Of a stretch of DNA of 64,000 nt, positions 9,919 to 18,800 are shown in pieces. The translations under genes were made by a program, and so were the position numbers. The notes below the pieces were generated by a model that saw only the letters and a list, made by a program, of their open reading frames with translations, was not told where the DNA came from and ran no database searches. The stretch's first letter is position 1, and each line of letters begins with the position of its first letter. This DNA is from Bacteroidota bacterium (GTDB lineage Bacteria; Bacteroidota; Bacteroidia; UBA4408): positions 1,538,001 through 1,602,000 of the forward strand of contig JADKHO010000001.1 in NCBI GenBank assembly GCA_016721765.1, in the 5' to 3' direction.

Positions 9919-10581
9919 TCACTTTGGAAATTTTTGCGACGACATTTCTTCAATAGCTTGTGCAAGCAATTCATACAAAAGCTTAGTATCAGCAGGCTGC
10001 GGCTTAGTTCCATTTAGTTTTCCAATCGAAAATTTTGAATAATGAAAATCAACTTTGTCTTTTGATTTTGCAGTAGCCGTTTCATCAAATATTTTTTCTC
10101 CTGCTTTGTCAAAAACGGTTATTTCCAATCTTACAGCAACCTTCTCTGAGAGCACACAATCATTGGGATTACTTTCATTAGCAGGTGCTTTCATTCCTGC
10201 TCCGGAAACACTTACTGAAATGTTCATATAATTGTCGGCTGTATTGGTTGCTACTGCCTTTTTGCCTCTGCTAACCGGATAGCCATACTGATCGTAATCA
10301 ATATAACTGGCTAAAAATTTTAATGGTTTTAAAGTCATGCCATTTGTGCTTGACAAGCTGCTTGTTATGGATTTAAAAAAATCATCCATTATTTTTTTAT
10401 CAATGGCGTAATAGTTAGTTAAGTCCATATCAGAAACACGCACGCCAAAATTATACAAGGCTGTATTTGTTTTGCTGATAACCGGTGGTAGTTTTTCTTG
10501 CTTTTGCGCCTTAGTATTAGTTATACCGATGATGCATAGTAAACTCAATAAGTAGTGGAATAATCTTCTTTTGGGTAGCAT
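9919..10581 (-). CDS. Uncharacterised secreted protein
   Basis: I do not recognise this 220-residue protein. It has a signal peptide (HYLLSLLCIIGITNTKAQ) and a mature part that looks like a compact mixed alpha/beta periplasmic domain. Phrases such as YNFGVRVSDMDLTNYYAID and VAVRLEITVFDKAGEKIF suggest two beta-rich stretches, and the C-terminus is helical (YELLAQAIEEMSS). No membrane anchor or T9SS tail is present. It is flanked by gaps of 193 and 270 bases and stands alone. Confidence 0.7.
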   Translation of the reverse strand: MLPKRRLFHYLLSLLCIIGITNTKAQKQEKLPPVISKTNTALYNFGVRVSDMDLTNYYAIDKKIMDDFFKSITSSLSSTNGMTLKPLKFLASYIDYDQYGYPVSRGKKAVATNTADNYMNISVSVSGAGMKAPANESNPNDCVLSEKVAVRLEITVFDKAGEKIFDETATAKSKDKVDFHYSKFSIGKLNGTKPQPADTKLLYELLAQAIEEMSSQKFPK

Positions 10582-10824
10582 GGTAATAGAATTTAATGTG
10601 ATTTGTATAGGTTAATACTTAACAGTTGTACAACTAAAATAAATAGTTGCTCTACAAAGAAAGGATTTTTATCGAATAAATAAAACAACCCTATTTGATT
10701 CAGTTGCTTGAGTATAAGGTATCTACCAACCAAGTTTAGGTAAACAATGGTTCACTTCACAAGGATGGATTTTCGTAAGCTGTTAAGTACGATTAGTGAT
10801 ACCGAATTGTTTCGGGAATTGTTT

Positions 10825-10832
10825 TACTTTTG
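10825..10832 (+). promoter_or_regulatory. Bacteroidota -7 box deciding the trpS start
   Basis: TACTTTTG matches TAnnTTTG and lies 19 bases before the ATG at 10852. It falls inside the longer possible reading frame from 10747, which supports the shorter protein. Confidence 0.6.
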
Positions 10833-10851
10833 CTACCCAATAAAAAAATTT

Positions 10852-11823
10852 ATGTCACGCATCCTAACAGGTATTCAAAGCACAGGTGTTCCGCATTTGG
10901 GGAATATATTGGGGGCTATTTTGCCTGCGATTGAACTATCGAAAAAGTCGGAAAATTTATCGCTGTTTTTTATTGCCGATTTGCATACACTCACCACTGT
11001 GAAAGATGGTGCAGCGATAAAAAATAATACCTTGAGCACAGCAGCTGCTTGGTTGGCTTTTGGTTTTGATACAGAAAAGAATATTTTTTACCGACAAAGT
11101 AAAGTTACCGAAGTGTGCGAACTTACTTGGTTTTTGAATTGTTTCACGCCTTATCCCATGCTGGCTAACGCACATTCTTTTAAGGATAAATCGGAGCGTT
11201 TGGCGGATGTAAATGCCGGTTTATTTACCTATCCGGTATTGATGGCAGCCGATATTTTGTTGTACGATGCACAGTTTGTGCCGGTAGGGAAGGATCAGTT
11301 GCAGCATTTAGAGATGACACGCGACATTGCCGAAAAATTCAATAATCGATGTGGCGAAACACTTGTAGTTCCGGAGCCTTTAACAGATGAACGCGTTATG
11401 ATTGTGCCGGGAATCGATGGTCAAAAAATGAGCAAGAGCTACAATAATTTCATCAATATTTTTCTTCCCGAAAAGGAATTAAAAAAAGTAGTAATGAGCA
11501 TTGTTACCGATAGCAAAGCATTGGAAGATGCGAAAAATCCGGATACCGACAATGTGTATAATTTGTATAAATTAATTGCTCGTCCCGAAGAAACGGAAAC
11601 CATGCGCCAAAATTACCTTAGCGGAGGATATGGTTACGGGCATGCAAAAACCGAACTTTTGAATTGTATCTTGCGGGAGTTTAAAACAGCTCGCGAGCGA
11701 TTTGAATATTATATGAATCATACGGAGGAGCTCGAAAATAAATTAAAAGCAGGGGAGGAGAAAGCAAAGGCCATTGCGCGCGAAACGCTTATGCGCGTTC
11801 GGGAAAAACTGGGTTATGTTTAA
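10852..11823 (+). CDS. trpS: Tryptophan--tRNA ligase
   Basis: Charges tRNA-Trp with tryptophan; class I aminoacyl-tRNA synthetase. The protein from 10852 is 323 residues, normal for bacterial TrpRS, and starts with the family's usual MSRILTGIQSTG. The HIGH-like signature is PHLGN (about residues 14-18) and the KMSKS loop is exact at residues 192-196. The frame is open back to 10747, but the extra 35 residues do not look like TrpRS and contain a promoter box, so I reject that start. It is transcribed alone, between an unknown secreted protein (opposite strand) and a cytochrome gene. Confidence 0.96.
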   Translation: MSRILTGIQSTGVPHLGNILGAILPAIELSKKSENLSLFFIADLHTLTTVKDGAAIKNNTLSTAAAWLAFGFDTEKNIFYRQSKVTEVCELTWFLNCFTPYPMLANAHSFKDKSERLADVNAGLFTYPVLMAADILLYDAQFVPVGKDQLQHLEMTRDIAEKFNNRCGETLVVPEPLTDERVMIVPGIDGQKMSKSYNNFINIFLPEKELKKVVMSIVTDSKALEDAKNPDTDNVYNLYKLIARPEETETMRQNYLSGGYGYGHAKTELLNCILREFKTARERFEYYMNHTEELENKLKAGEEKAKAIARETLMRVREKLGYV

Positions 11824-11921
11824 TATTTGGAAGAAAGTTTTTAACCACATAGGAGCATAGGAAGCATAGGTTTCACAACAGCATTGAATAAAATTATAAA
11901 CCACAATCAAATAAAATAAAC

Positions 11922-12539
11922 ATGACACTATTAAGCATCCACAAAATTTCGGTAATTCTTTTCTTATTGATTTACCTTGTTAAAACAATTTTATTACTTG
12001 CCAACCAGACAGAGAATTTAGAGAAGTTTAAAAAAATGACCAAGGTGCTGGAGATGATTGTGAGCGCAGCATTTTTAATTACAGGGGTATGGATGATGAT
12101 TGAAATTGGAAGTGTGAAAATGTTCCAGCTCATAAAAATTATGCTGGTGCTGGCTTCTATTCCGGTGGCTGTTATAGCCTATAAAAAATCAAATAAAGCG
12201 CTCGCTGTGCTATCCTTGTTTATGATAATCATGTCTTACGGCCTTGCCGAAATGAGTAAAAAACAGAAAGCATTGGGAAGCGACGACAATGCTTTAAATT
12301 CAAAGGATGTTGCAGTAATGGGCAAAGCCGTGTATACCTCATATTGCTTAAACTGCCACGGTGAAGATGGAAAAAAAGCTTTTATGGGTGCTTTTGATTT
12401 GTCGGTATCCACCTTAGATAGAGCGGCTATGGTAAACGTGATTAGCAATGGTAGAAAGGCAATGACACCTTACAGCGGAGTATTGAGTGAAGAGCAGATT
12501 CAAGCTGTTACGGATTACATTCAAACCCTTAAGAAATAA
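11922..12539 (+). CDS. Four-helix membrane protein (SirB-like) fused to a cytochrome c domain
   Basis: A 205-residue membrane protein. The first 110 residues hold four hydrophobic helices (for example KISVILFLLIYLVKTILLL and LIKIMLVLASIPVAVIAY) resembling the SirB family. The C-terminal third is a mono-haem cytochrome c with the haem motif CLNCH at residues 142-146 and a likely axial Met in RKAMTPYSG. This suggests a membrane-tethered periplasmic electron carrier. Its redox partner is not visible nearby. hflX follows after 18 bases, so the two may share a transcript. The SirB assignment rests on the pattern of helices and is less certain than the cytochrome domain. Confidence 0.8.
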   Translation: MTLLSIHKISVILFLLIYLVKTILLLANQTENLEKFKKMTKVLEMIVSAAFLITGVWMMIEIGSVKMFQLIKIMLVLASIPVAVIAYKKSNKALAVLSLFMIIMSYGLAEMSKKQKALGSDDNALNSKDVAVMGKAVYTSYCLNCHGEDGKKAFMGAFDLSVSTLDRAAMVNVISNGRKAMTPYSGVLSEEQIQAVTDYIQTLKK

Positions 12540-12557
12540 TTTTTACACTCCAATACT

Positions 12558-13745
12558 TTGCACGAAACCGGTTTAAAGCAAGCCACTGCTATTATGGTGG
12601 GAATTATCAATCAGCAACAAGATGAACAGCTGATTACTGAATACCTCGATGAATTACAGTTTCTTATTGAAACAGCTGGAGCCATACCGGGCAAACGATT
12701 TACGCAACGCCTTGCTAACCCCGACCCGCGCTCTTTTATTGGTTCCGGTAAATTGGAAGAATTGCGCGTGTATGTGGAAACACATGAAGTGGATTGGGTG
12801 GTGTTTGACGATGAATTAAGTCCATCGCAATTGCGTAATATTGAGAAGGTATTGAAGCGAAAAATCATTGACCGCAATAACCTCATCCTAGATATTTTTG
12901 CAGCACGCGCCCAAACAGCACATGCCAAAACCCAAACCCAATTGGCTTATTACGAATACATGCTTCCGCGCTTAACAGGTTTGTGGACGCACTTGGAACG
13001 CCAGCGCGGTGGAACAGGTACGAGGGGTGGAGCAGGTGAAAAGGAAATTGAGACCGACAGACGTATTGTGCGTGATAAAATATCCCAGTTAAAGGAGCAA
13101 TTAAAACTCATCGACAAGCAAATGGCTACCCAACGCAAAAGCAGGGGGGAGTTGATTCGTGTGGCCTTAGTCGGATATACCAATGTGGGCAAAAGCACCA
13201 TTATGAATTTATTGAGCAAGAGTGAAGTTTTTGCTGAAAATAAATTGTTTGCCACCTTGGATACCACGGTTCGAAAAGTTGTGATTGACAATTTGCCCTT
13301 TTTACTTTCGGATACAGTTGGCTTTATTCGTAAGCTTCCTACGCACTTGATTGAATCGTTTAAATCAACTTTGGATGAGGTGCGTGAAGCGGATTTAATA
13401 TTGCATGTAGTGGATATTTCGCACCACAATTTTGAAGCACATATTCAGGTGGTGAACGAAACACTTCGCGATATAAAAGCGCTGGATAAGCCCACTATAT
13501 TGGTGTTTAATAAAATCGACCGATTTACTTTTGTGGAAAAGGACGAGGATGATTTGACCCCAATACACCGTGAAAACTTGAACCTCGAAACCCTCAAACG
13601 CAGCTGGATGGCTAAGTTGAACACACCTTGTATATTTATCTCGGCAACCGAAAAGGAGAATGTGGAAGAGTTTCGTAAAACCATTTACGACAAGGTAAAA
13701 GCCTTGCATGTGATACGTTATCCGTATAACAATCTATTGTACTAG
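12558..13745 (+). CDS. hflX: Ribosome-associated GTPase HflX
   Basis: GTPase that binds the 50S subunit and rescues stalled or heat-damaged ribosomes. The 395-residue protein has the N-terminal HflX domain (with the Gly-rich linker RGGTGTRGGAGEKEIETD at about 150-167), a coiled coil, then the GTPase domain with P-loop GYTNVGKS at 206-213, G3 DTVGFIRKLP and G4 NKID. The start is probably the TTG at 12558, since the segment after it aligns with the usual HflX N-terminus; the alternative is the ATG 12 codons on. It follows the cytochrome gene closely. Confidence 0.95.
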   Translation: MHETGLKQATAIMVGIINQQQDEQLITEYLDELQFLIETAGAIPGKRFTQRLANPDPRSFIGSGKLEELRVYVETHEVDWVVFDDELSPSQLRNIEKVLKRKIIDRNNLILDIFAARAQTAHAKTQTQLAYYEYMLPRLTGLWTHLERQRGGTGTRGGAGEKEIETDRRIVRDKISQLKEQLKLIDKQMATQRKSRGELIRVALVGYTNVGKSTIMNLLSKSEVFAENKLFATLDTTVRKVVIDNLPFLLSDTVGFIRKLPTHLIESFKSTLDEVREADLILHVVDISHHNFEAHIQVVNETLRDIKALDKPTILVFNKIDRFTFVEKDEDDLTPIHRENLNLETLKRSWMAKLNTPCIFISATEKENVEEFRKTIYDKVKALHVIRYPYNNLLY

Positions 13746-13830
13746 AGAAATTTAAGTACGGATTTTTTCGGACTTGGCGCATCATTCAAAATTCATCTTT
13801 TTTGTGTTTTCGATTCGCCTTAGCAATTAA

Positions 13831-13838
13831 TATATTTG
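13831..13838 (+). promoter_or_regulatory. Bacteroidota -7 box for the DUF1571-dprA pair
   Basis: TATATTTG lies 17 bases before the ATG at 13856 and matches TAnnTTTG. Confidence 0.6.
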
Positions 13839-13855
13839 TACTTCATCTGCGTTAA

Positions 13856-14722
13856 ATGAAGATTTTTAATCCTGCTTTCTTTTTTAAACTTTTAGCCACT
13901 GCGGTAGTGTTGATATGCCTTCCGGTTTTCTCGAAAGAGCCGGTACAGGGCAGCGCACAAATTTTAGAAAAAATGTTTGAAGCCATTCAAGGAGTAAAAA
14001 ATGTGCGTTACACTTTGCTAATTGCCGAACGCGTGAAAGGTGAAACACATAATGCAGTTTCCGAAATAAAGCTAAATACTTCGCCCCGAAAGCTGTACTT
14101 AAAAAATCCCAAAAAGGGAACCGAAATATTGTGGGTGCAAGGCGAAAATAAAGGGGAGTGCTGGGTGTATCCGAACGGCTTTCCTTATGCCACCTTAAGT
14201 TTGAGTCCAATGGGCGATATTATGCGCAAAAACCAACACCATACCATACACGATTTGGGATTTGGGTACATTGCTAAAACTACCCGCAGTTCTATTTTTA
14301 AAGCAGGTGTTCCGCTCGAAAAAATATTTACATACATAGGTGATATCAATTGGGACAATACCGAATGTTACAAACTGTTCGCAAGTTATCCCGATTTTAA
14401 ATACATCAATTACAAAGTGGAGAAAGGCGAAACCATTGCCAGTATTGCTGCCGAATTTAACTGTGGCGAATACCGGATATTAGAAAAAAATGCCTGGATA
14501 TCGGATTATACGACCAACATCGAAGGCAAGCAGATTTTGATTCCGAACAATTATTCCAACAAAACAATTTTATATATCAATAAGAAAAGCAACCTACCGG
14601 TTTTTTTAAAAGTGTATGACGACCTCGGTTTTTATGAGGGCTATGAATACCATAACTTAATTGTAAATGGCGGTTTTGACGCCGATGAGTTTTCCAAAGA
14701 CTACAAGGGCTATAAATTCTAG
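13856..14722 (+). CDS. DUF1571-family exported protein with LysM domain
   Basis: A 288-residue exported protein. The N-terminus is a signal peptide (LLATAVVLICLPVFS). The middle resembles DUF1571 proteins, which have a LolA/LppX-like fold believed to bind lipids, seen here in phrases such as VRYTLLIAERVKG and SPRKLYLKNPKKGTEILWV. Residues 185-232 form a LysM repeat (YKVEKGETIASIAAEF ... KQILIPN) that usually binds peptidoglycan. The LysM is inserted before the last DUF1571-like strands rather than at an end. dprA follows after 3 bases, so they are co-transcribed, though no functional link is obvious. Confidence 0.78.
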   Translation: MKIFNPAFFFKLLATAVVLICLPVFSKEPVQGSAQILEKMFEAIQGVKNVRYTLLIAERVKGETHNAVSEIKLNTSPRKLYLKNPKKGTEILWVQGENKGECWVYPNGFPYATLSLSPMGDIMRKNQHHTIHDLGFGYIAKTTRSSIFKAGVPLEKIFTYIGDINWDNTECYKLFASYPDFKYINYKVEKGETIASIAAEFNCGEYRILEKNAWISDYTTNIEGKQILIPNNYSNKTILYINKKSNLPVFLKVYDDLGFYEGYEYHNLIVNGGFDADEFSKDYKGYKF

Positions 14723-14725
14723 TAC

Positions 14726-15823
14726 ATGGCTCATTCACTGCTTCACGCCATTGCCTTAACCTTAATTCCCGGAATTGGAGATGTGGCAGCCAAAAAATTA
14801 ATTGCCTATTGCGGCAGTCCTGAAGAAGTTTTTAAAGCAAAAAAGCCGCACTTGCTAAAAATCCCCGGTATGGGCGAATCTACAGCCAATGCATTGCTAA
14901 ATCAATCCGCTCTTTCGCGTGCGGAAAAGGAATTGGAGTTTACAATGAAGCATAGTATTGAAGTGCTTTTTTATTTGGATGAAAGCTATCCTAAACGCTT
15001 AAAACATTGTAACGATAACCCAATTGTGCTTTACTTTAAAGGTAAGGCCAATTTGAATGCCGAAAAAATGATAAGCATTGTAGGCACACGAAATGCGACT
15101 GAATACGGCAAAAAAATAACTCAACATTTAGTGGAAGAATTGCGTGAACATCAGGCAACAATTGTAAGTGGCTTGGCTTACGGAATTGATATTTATGCGC
15201 ATAAAGCCGCTTTGCAGCAAGGGCTTCCAACAGTGGCGGTATTAGCACACGGGTTAGATCGGATTTATCCACCTGCGCATAAAGTTACGGCCGAAAGAAT
15301 GCTTGAACAGGGCGGAATCTTAACTGAATTTATGAGTGAAACCAATCCCGACCGAGAAAATTTCCCCAAGCGTAACCGCATTGTGGCAGGCATGTCGGAT
15401 GCTGTGGTAGTGATAGAAGCAGCACTTTCGGGAGGTGCACTTATTACAGCCGATATTGCAAATACCTACAACCGCGATGTGTTTGCAGTACCCGGAAAAT
15501 TGGGTGATGTTTATTCGGAAGGCTGTAACCGATTAATAAAAACAAATAAAGCTGCCCTCATCGAATCGGCAAAGGATATAGCGTATTTACTTAATTGGAA
15601 CCGAGAAGCAGCTGCTGTTCAGGTGCAACGAAAATTGTTTGTAGAGTTAAACCCCGAAGAGGAAATTGTGGTGGAGGTAATGAAAGAAAAGGGCAATATT
15701 GCTATCGATGATTTAACCTTGCTTTCAGAATTTCCAATGAGTAAAGTGGCCGGAATTTTATTGAATCTGGAATTTAATGGAGTGGTTAAATCCTTGCCGG
15801 GAAAGGTGTATCAATTGAATTAA
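14726..15823 (+). CDS. dprA: DNA-processing protein DprA
   Basis: Loads RecA onto incoming single-stranded DNA during natural transformation. The 365-residue protein has an N-terminal helix-hairpin-helix region (ALTLIPGIGDVAAKKLI and LKIPGMGESTANAL), the Rossmann-like core with the family signatures VGTRNATEYG and SGLAYGIDIYAHKAAL, and a C-terminal winged-helix domain (from about 310). The length is normal. It starts 3 bases after the DUF1571 gene. Its TAA overlaps by four bases the restored stop of the converging surface-protein gene. Confidence 0.96.
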   Translation: MAHSLLHAIALTLIPGIGDVAAKKLIAYCGSPEEVFKAKKPHLLKIPGMGESTANALLNQSALSRAEKELEFTMKHSIEVLFYLDESYPKRLKHCNDNPIVLYFKGKANLNAEKMISIVGTRNATEYGKKITQHLVEELREHQATIVSGLAYGIDIYAHKAALQQGLPTVAVLAHGLDRIYPPAHKVTAERMLEQGGILTEFMSETNPDRENFPKRNRIVAGMSDAVVVIEAALSGGALITADIANTYNRDVFAVPGKLGDVYSEGCNRLIKTNKAALIESAKDIAYLLNWNREAAAVQVQRKLFVELNPEEEIVVEVMKEKGNIAIDDLTLLSEFPMSKVAGILLNLEFNGVVKSLPGKVYQLN

Positions 15824-15869
15824 CGCAGCACCGTTAATGTGCCTTTTATTTCGGGTTGGCCCAATAGTT

Positions 15870-18800
15870 TTAATGCAAAATAATATACTCCGTCATCCGC
15901 ATTATCAGCTTTCCAATCATTTTGATACTGATTACTCGAATAGATTTGTTTCCCCATCTATCATACACCGCGAAAACAGTTGGACTTGCTAAATTCAAAT
16001 TCACAATTTCAAAAACATCATTTTCTCCATCTCCATTGGGTGTAATTATATTCGGAATTTTAATGGATTTGATTACATGAATTATTTCGGAATAACTATC
16101 ACTACATCCATTGGCATCTTTAACATGAAGCTCTATTTCAAAATAGCCGGAATCAGGAAAAACATATTGGGGGTTATTTTGCGTCGAAAAAATTGTTGTG
16201 TTCTTAATGCTCCAACTGTGCCCAATTAAATTGGAACTTCCGGCAGCAGAGTTATTTATAAATTGTACATTTTCATTTGCTTCCACTTCCAATGGACTAA
16301 ACGAAAAATGCGCCTTCGGCAAGGGATATGCGGATATAAATAGGGAATCCTCATCTTGACAACCAATGCTATCCCTAATTTGCACGGAGTACGCACCGTT
16401 TAAAGCATAAATTGCCGGCAATTGCGAGCCATTGCTCCAGGCATAGTGAGCAAAAGAATTACTAACTTGCAAATAAACACTATCACTGTCACAAATGTAT
16501 TGTTCACCCAAAATCTCGGCTTTTGGAATACTGGGTGCTACCGAATGTGGCAATGCATAACTTAAGCAGTTGTTGGAATCGTTAGCGGTTAACGAATAAG
16601 TTCCGCTTTGCGCATAAATTGCATTTGCAGCTACACCATTGCTCCACATTACTTGCGAAAAGCCGGGTTCAGCTTGCAACAAAATACTATCTCCTTCACA
16701 ATAAAAATGCTTGCCACTTATTTGCGGAACATGCTCCGGAAACTGCTGAATTAACACACTGTTACTTTGGTAAACACAATTATGCACATCAGTAACTAGT
16801 GCCGAATAGTTTCCGGTTTGAACATAAGTGATGGAATCGACGGCACCATTGCTCCATAAATAATGTGGATACGTGTAATTCACAAAAAGTTTCACACTAT
16901 CGCCTTTGCAATAATAATCATATCCGTAAATAGTTGGCCAATTCATTGGGAAGGAACTTAACACAAATCCATTTAAACTCGCAGTTTTACAATTGTTTGA
17001 ATCAAGCACTTCAACGAAATAGATTCCCGGAGTTTGCATCGCACTCATTGTTGTATCGCCTGAGCTCCAACTATAGTGCACAAAACCAGGACTCGCACTG
17101 AGTAAGCTGCTGTCGTTATAACAACAAAATGTGTTGCCGCTAATGATTGGCTGCTGCACTGCATAATTCTGAACAGATACGGGGTTACTTTGTGTGACAC
17201 AGGAATTACTATCCCTCACCAAAACAGTATAAACTCCTTGCGGAACATTAATGGAGATTGAGCTATCTCCTGTGGACCAGGAATAGGAGCTGAATCCGGC
17301 ACTTGCTTGCAGGAGGGTGGAATCAGAAGGACATACCATTAAATTGCCTAAAATGCTAGGAGCACTCACCAAATAAGGTGCAATTTGAACAAGGGCACTG
17401 GAGCTTAAACATGCATTTGAATCAATTGCAGTAATGCTATAATTTCCAGCCTGAACATAAACAGATGGAAGGCTATCTCCAAAAGACCACATGTAATTTG
17501 TGAACCCTGCAGAGGCAGTTAATAAACTACTGTCACCAGGACAATAGCCCAAGCTACCGTTAATGAGTAAGGGTTGTATTGGAAAGGCTTCCACATGCAG
17601 GCTCAAACTTGGAACAGCACATTGATTGCTATCGATAATTGTTACAAAATAATCTCCGTTTTTTACATAGATAGAGCTTAGCGTATCGCTTGTATTCCAA
17701 TAAAAATTGGATGCAGCGGGTGCAAAACTGAGTTCCACACTATCACCGGTGCAATAGTGCTGGAATCCATTTACAACAGGCACATTCACCGCATAAAATG
17801 GAACAGTAAGTAGTGGCGAATAATTTTTACAATTGTTTGAATCAAGGCCAATTAAAAAATAGTTTCCAATAGGAACAGTAATGCTGGTATCGATGCTACC
17901 GGTGCTCCACACATAGCTTAAAAATCCGGGATCAGCATGAAGCGTTATACTATCCTCAGGGCAAATTACTTTTATGCCCGAAATGCTTACGGGATAGCTT
18001 GGTAAACCTGGAATGTTAGTGCCGGCGCTTTTTACCTTGCAACCGTTCGAATCAGTAGTTTGAACTTGCACAAATCCCGGCTGCAGGAAGGCTGCTTGCG
18101 TGGTATCGCCATTGCTCCACAAATAGTGTGGATAATTGCCGATTACCTGAAAGAGTGTACTGTCGGCTTTGCAAATAACAGTAGTATCATTACCCGAAAT
18201 AATGGGAATGGTGGTTTGATAAGCACCAATGCTTACTGTATCGGAACTGATATAACAATTGCCTCTTTTTCCAATTACATAATAATCGCCGGGAGGAGCA
18301 TTTATGGAAGCAGTTGTAAAATTATTTGACCATTTGTATTTGTCGAATCCCGAAGTTGCCGTGAGTAATGCGGTGGTATTTGGGCAAATATTTTGAACAG
18401 CTCCCATCACCGAAATGGAATCATAAAAGGGGTTTATTTTTAGGTTTATTTTTAATTGGATAAATGCGGGTGGACTACCATTGTCGGTGGCAGTAAAAAC
18501 AATATTTTGAATGCCCACGTTGGAAAAATTTCCAATGTATTTTGCTTTAATCGTATTTACAGCTCCGGCAGAATTTTCAGTAACAGTTAATCCGGAAGGA
18601 TTGCTTGCCACGATATTGCAGGAAGTAATTTGATCAAACTCTGGAGATAAAAAGGATAAATCTAAGTTGATGGTATCGCCCACGCAGGAATAGAGCGTAT
18701 CGCAATAATTAAAATTATTTACAATCGGTTCAATGTTGTCGGAAGCGCATACACTAAATTCAAATACTCTTCCATTCAACCAAGAAATACCATCCCAGGA

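Noticed and set aside
10747..10851. Longer start of trpS
   Set aside because: The added residues do not resemble TrpRS and contain a promoter box directly before the ATG at 10852.
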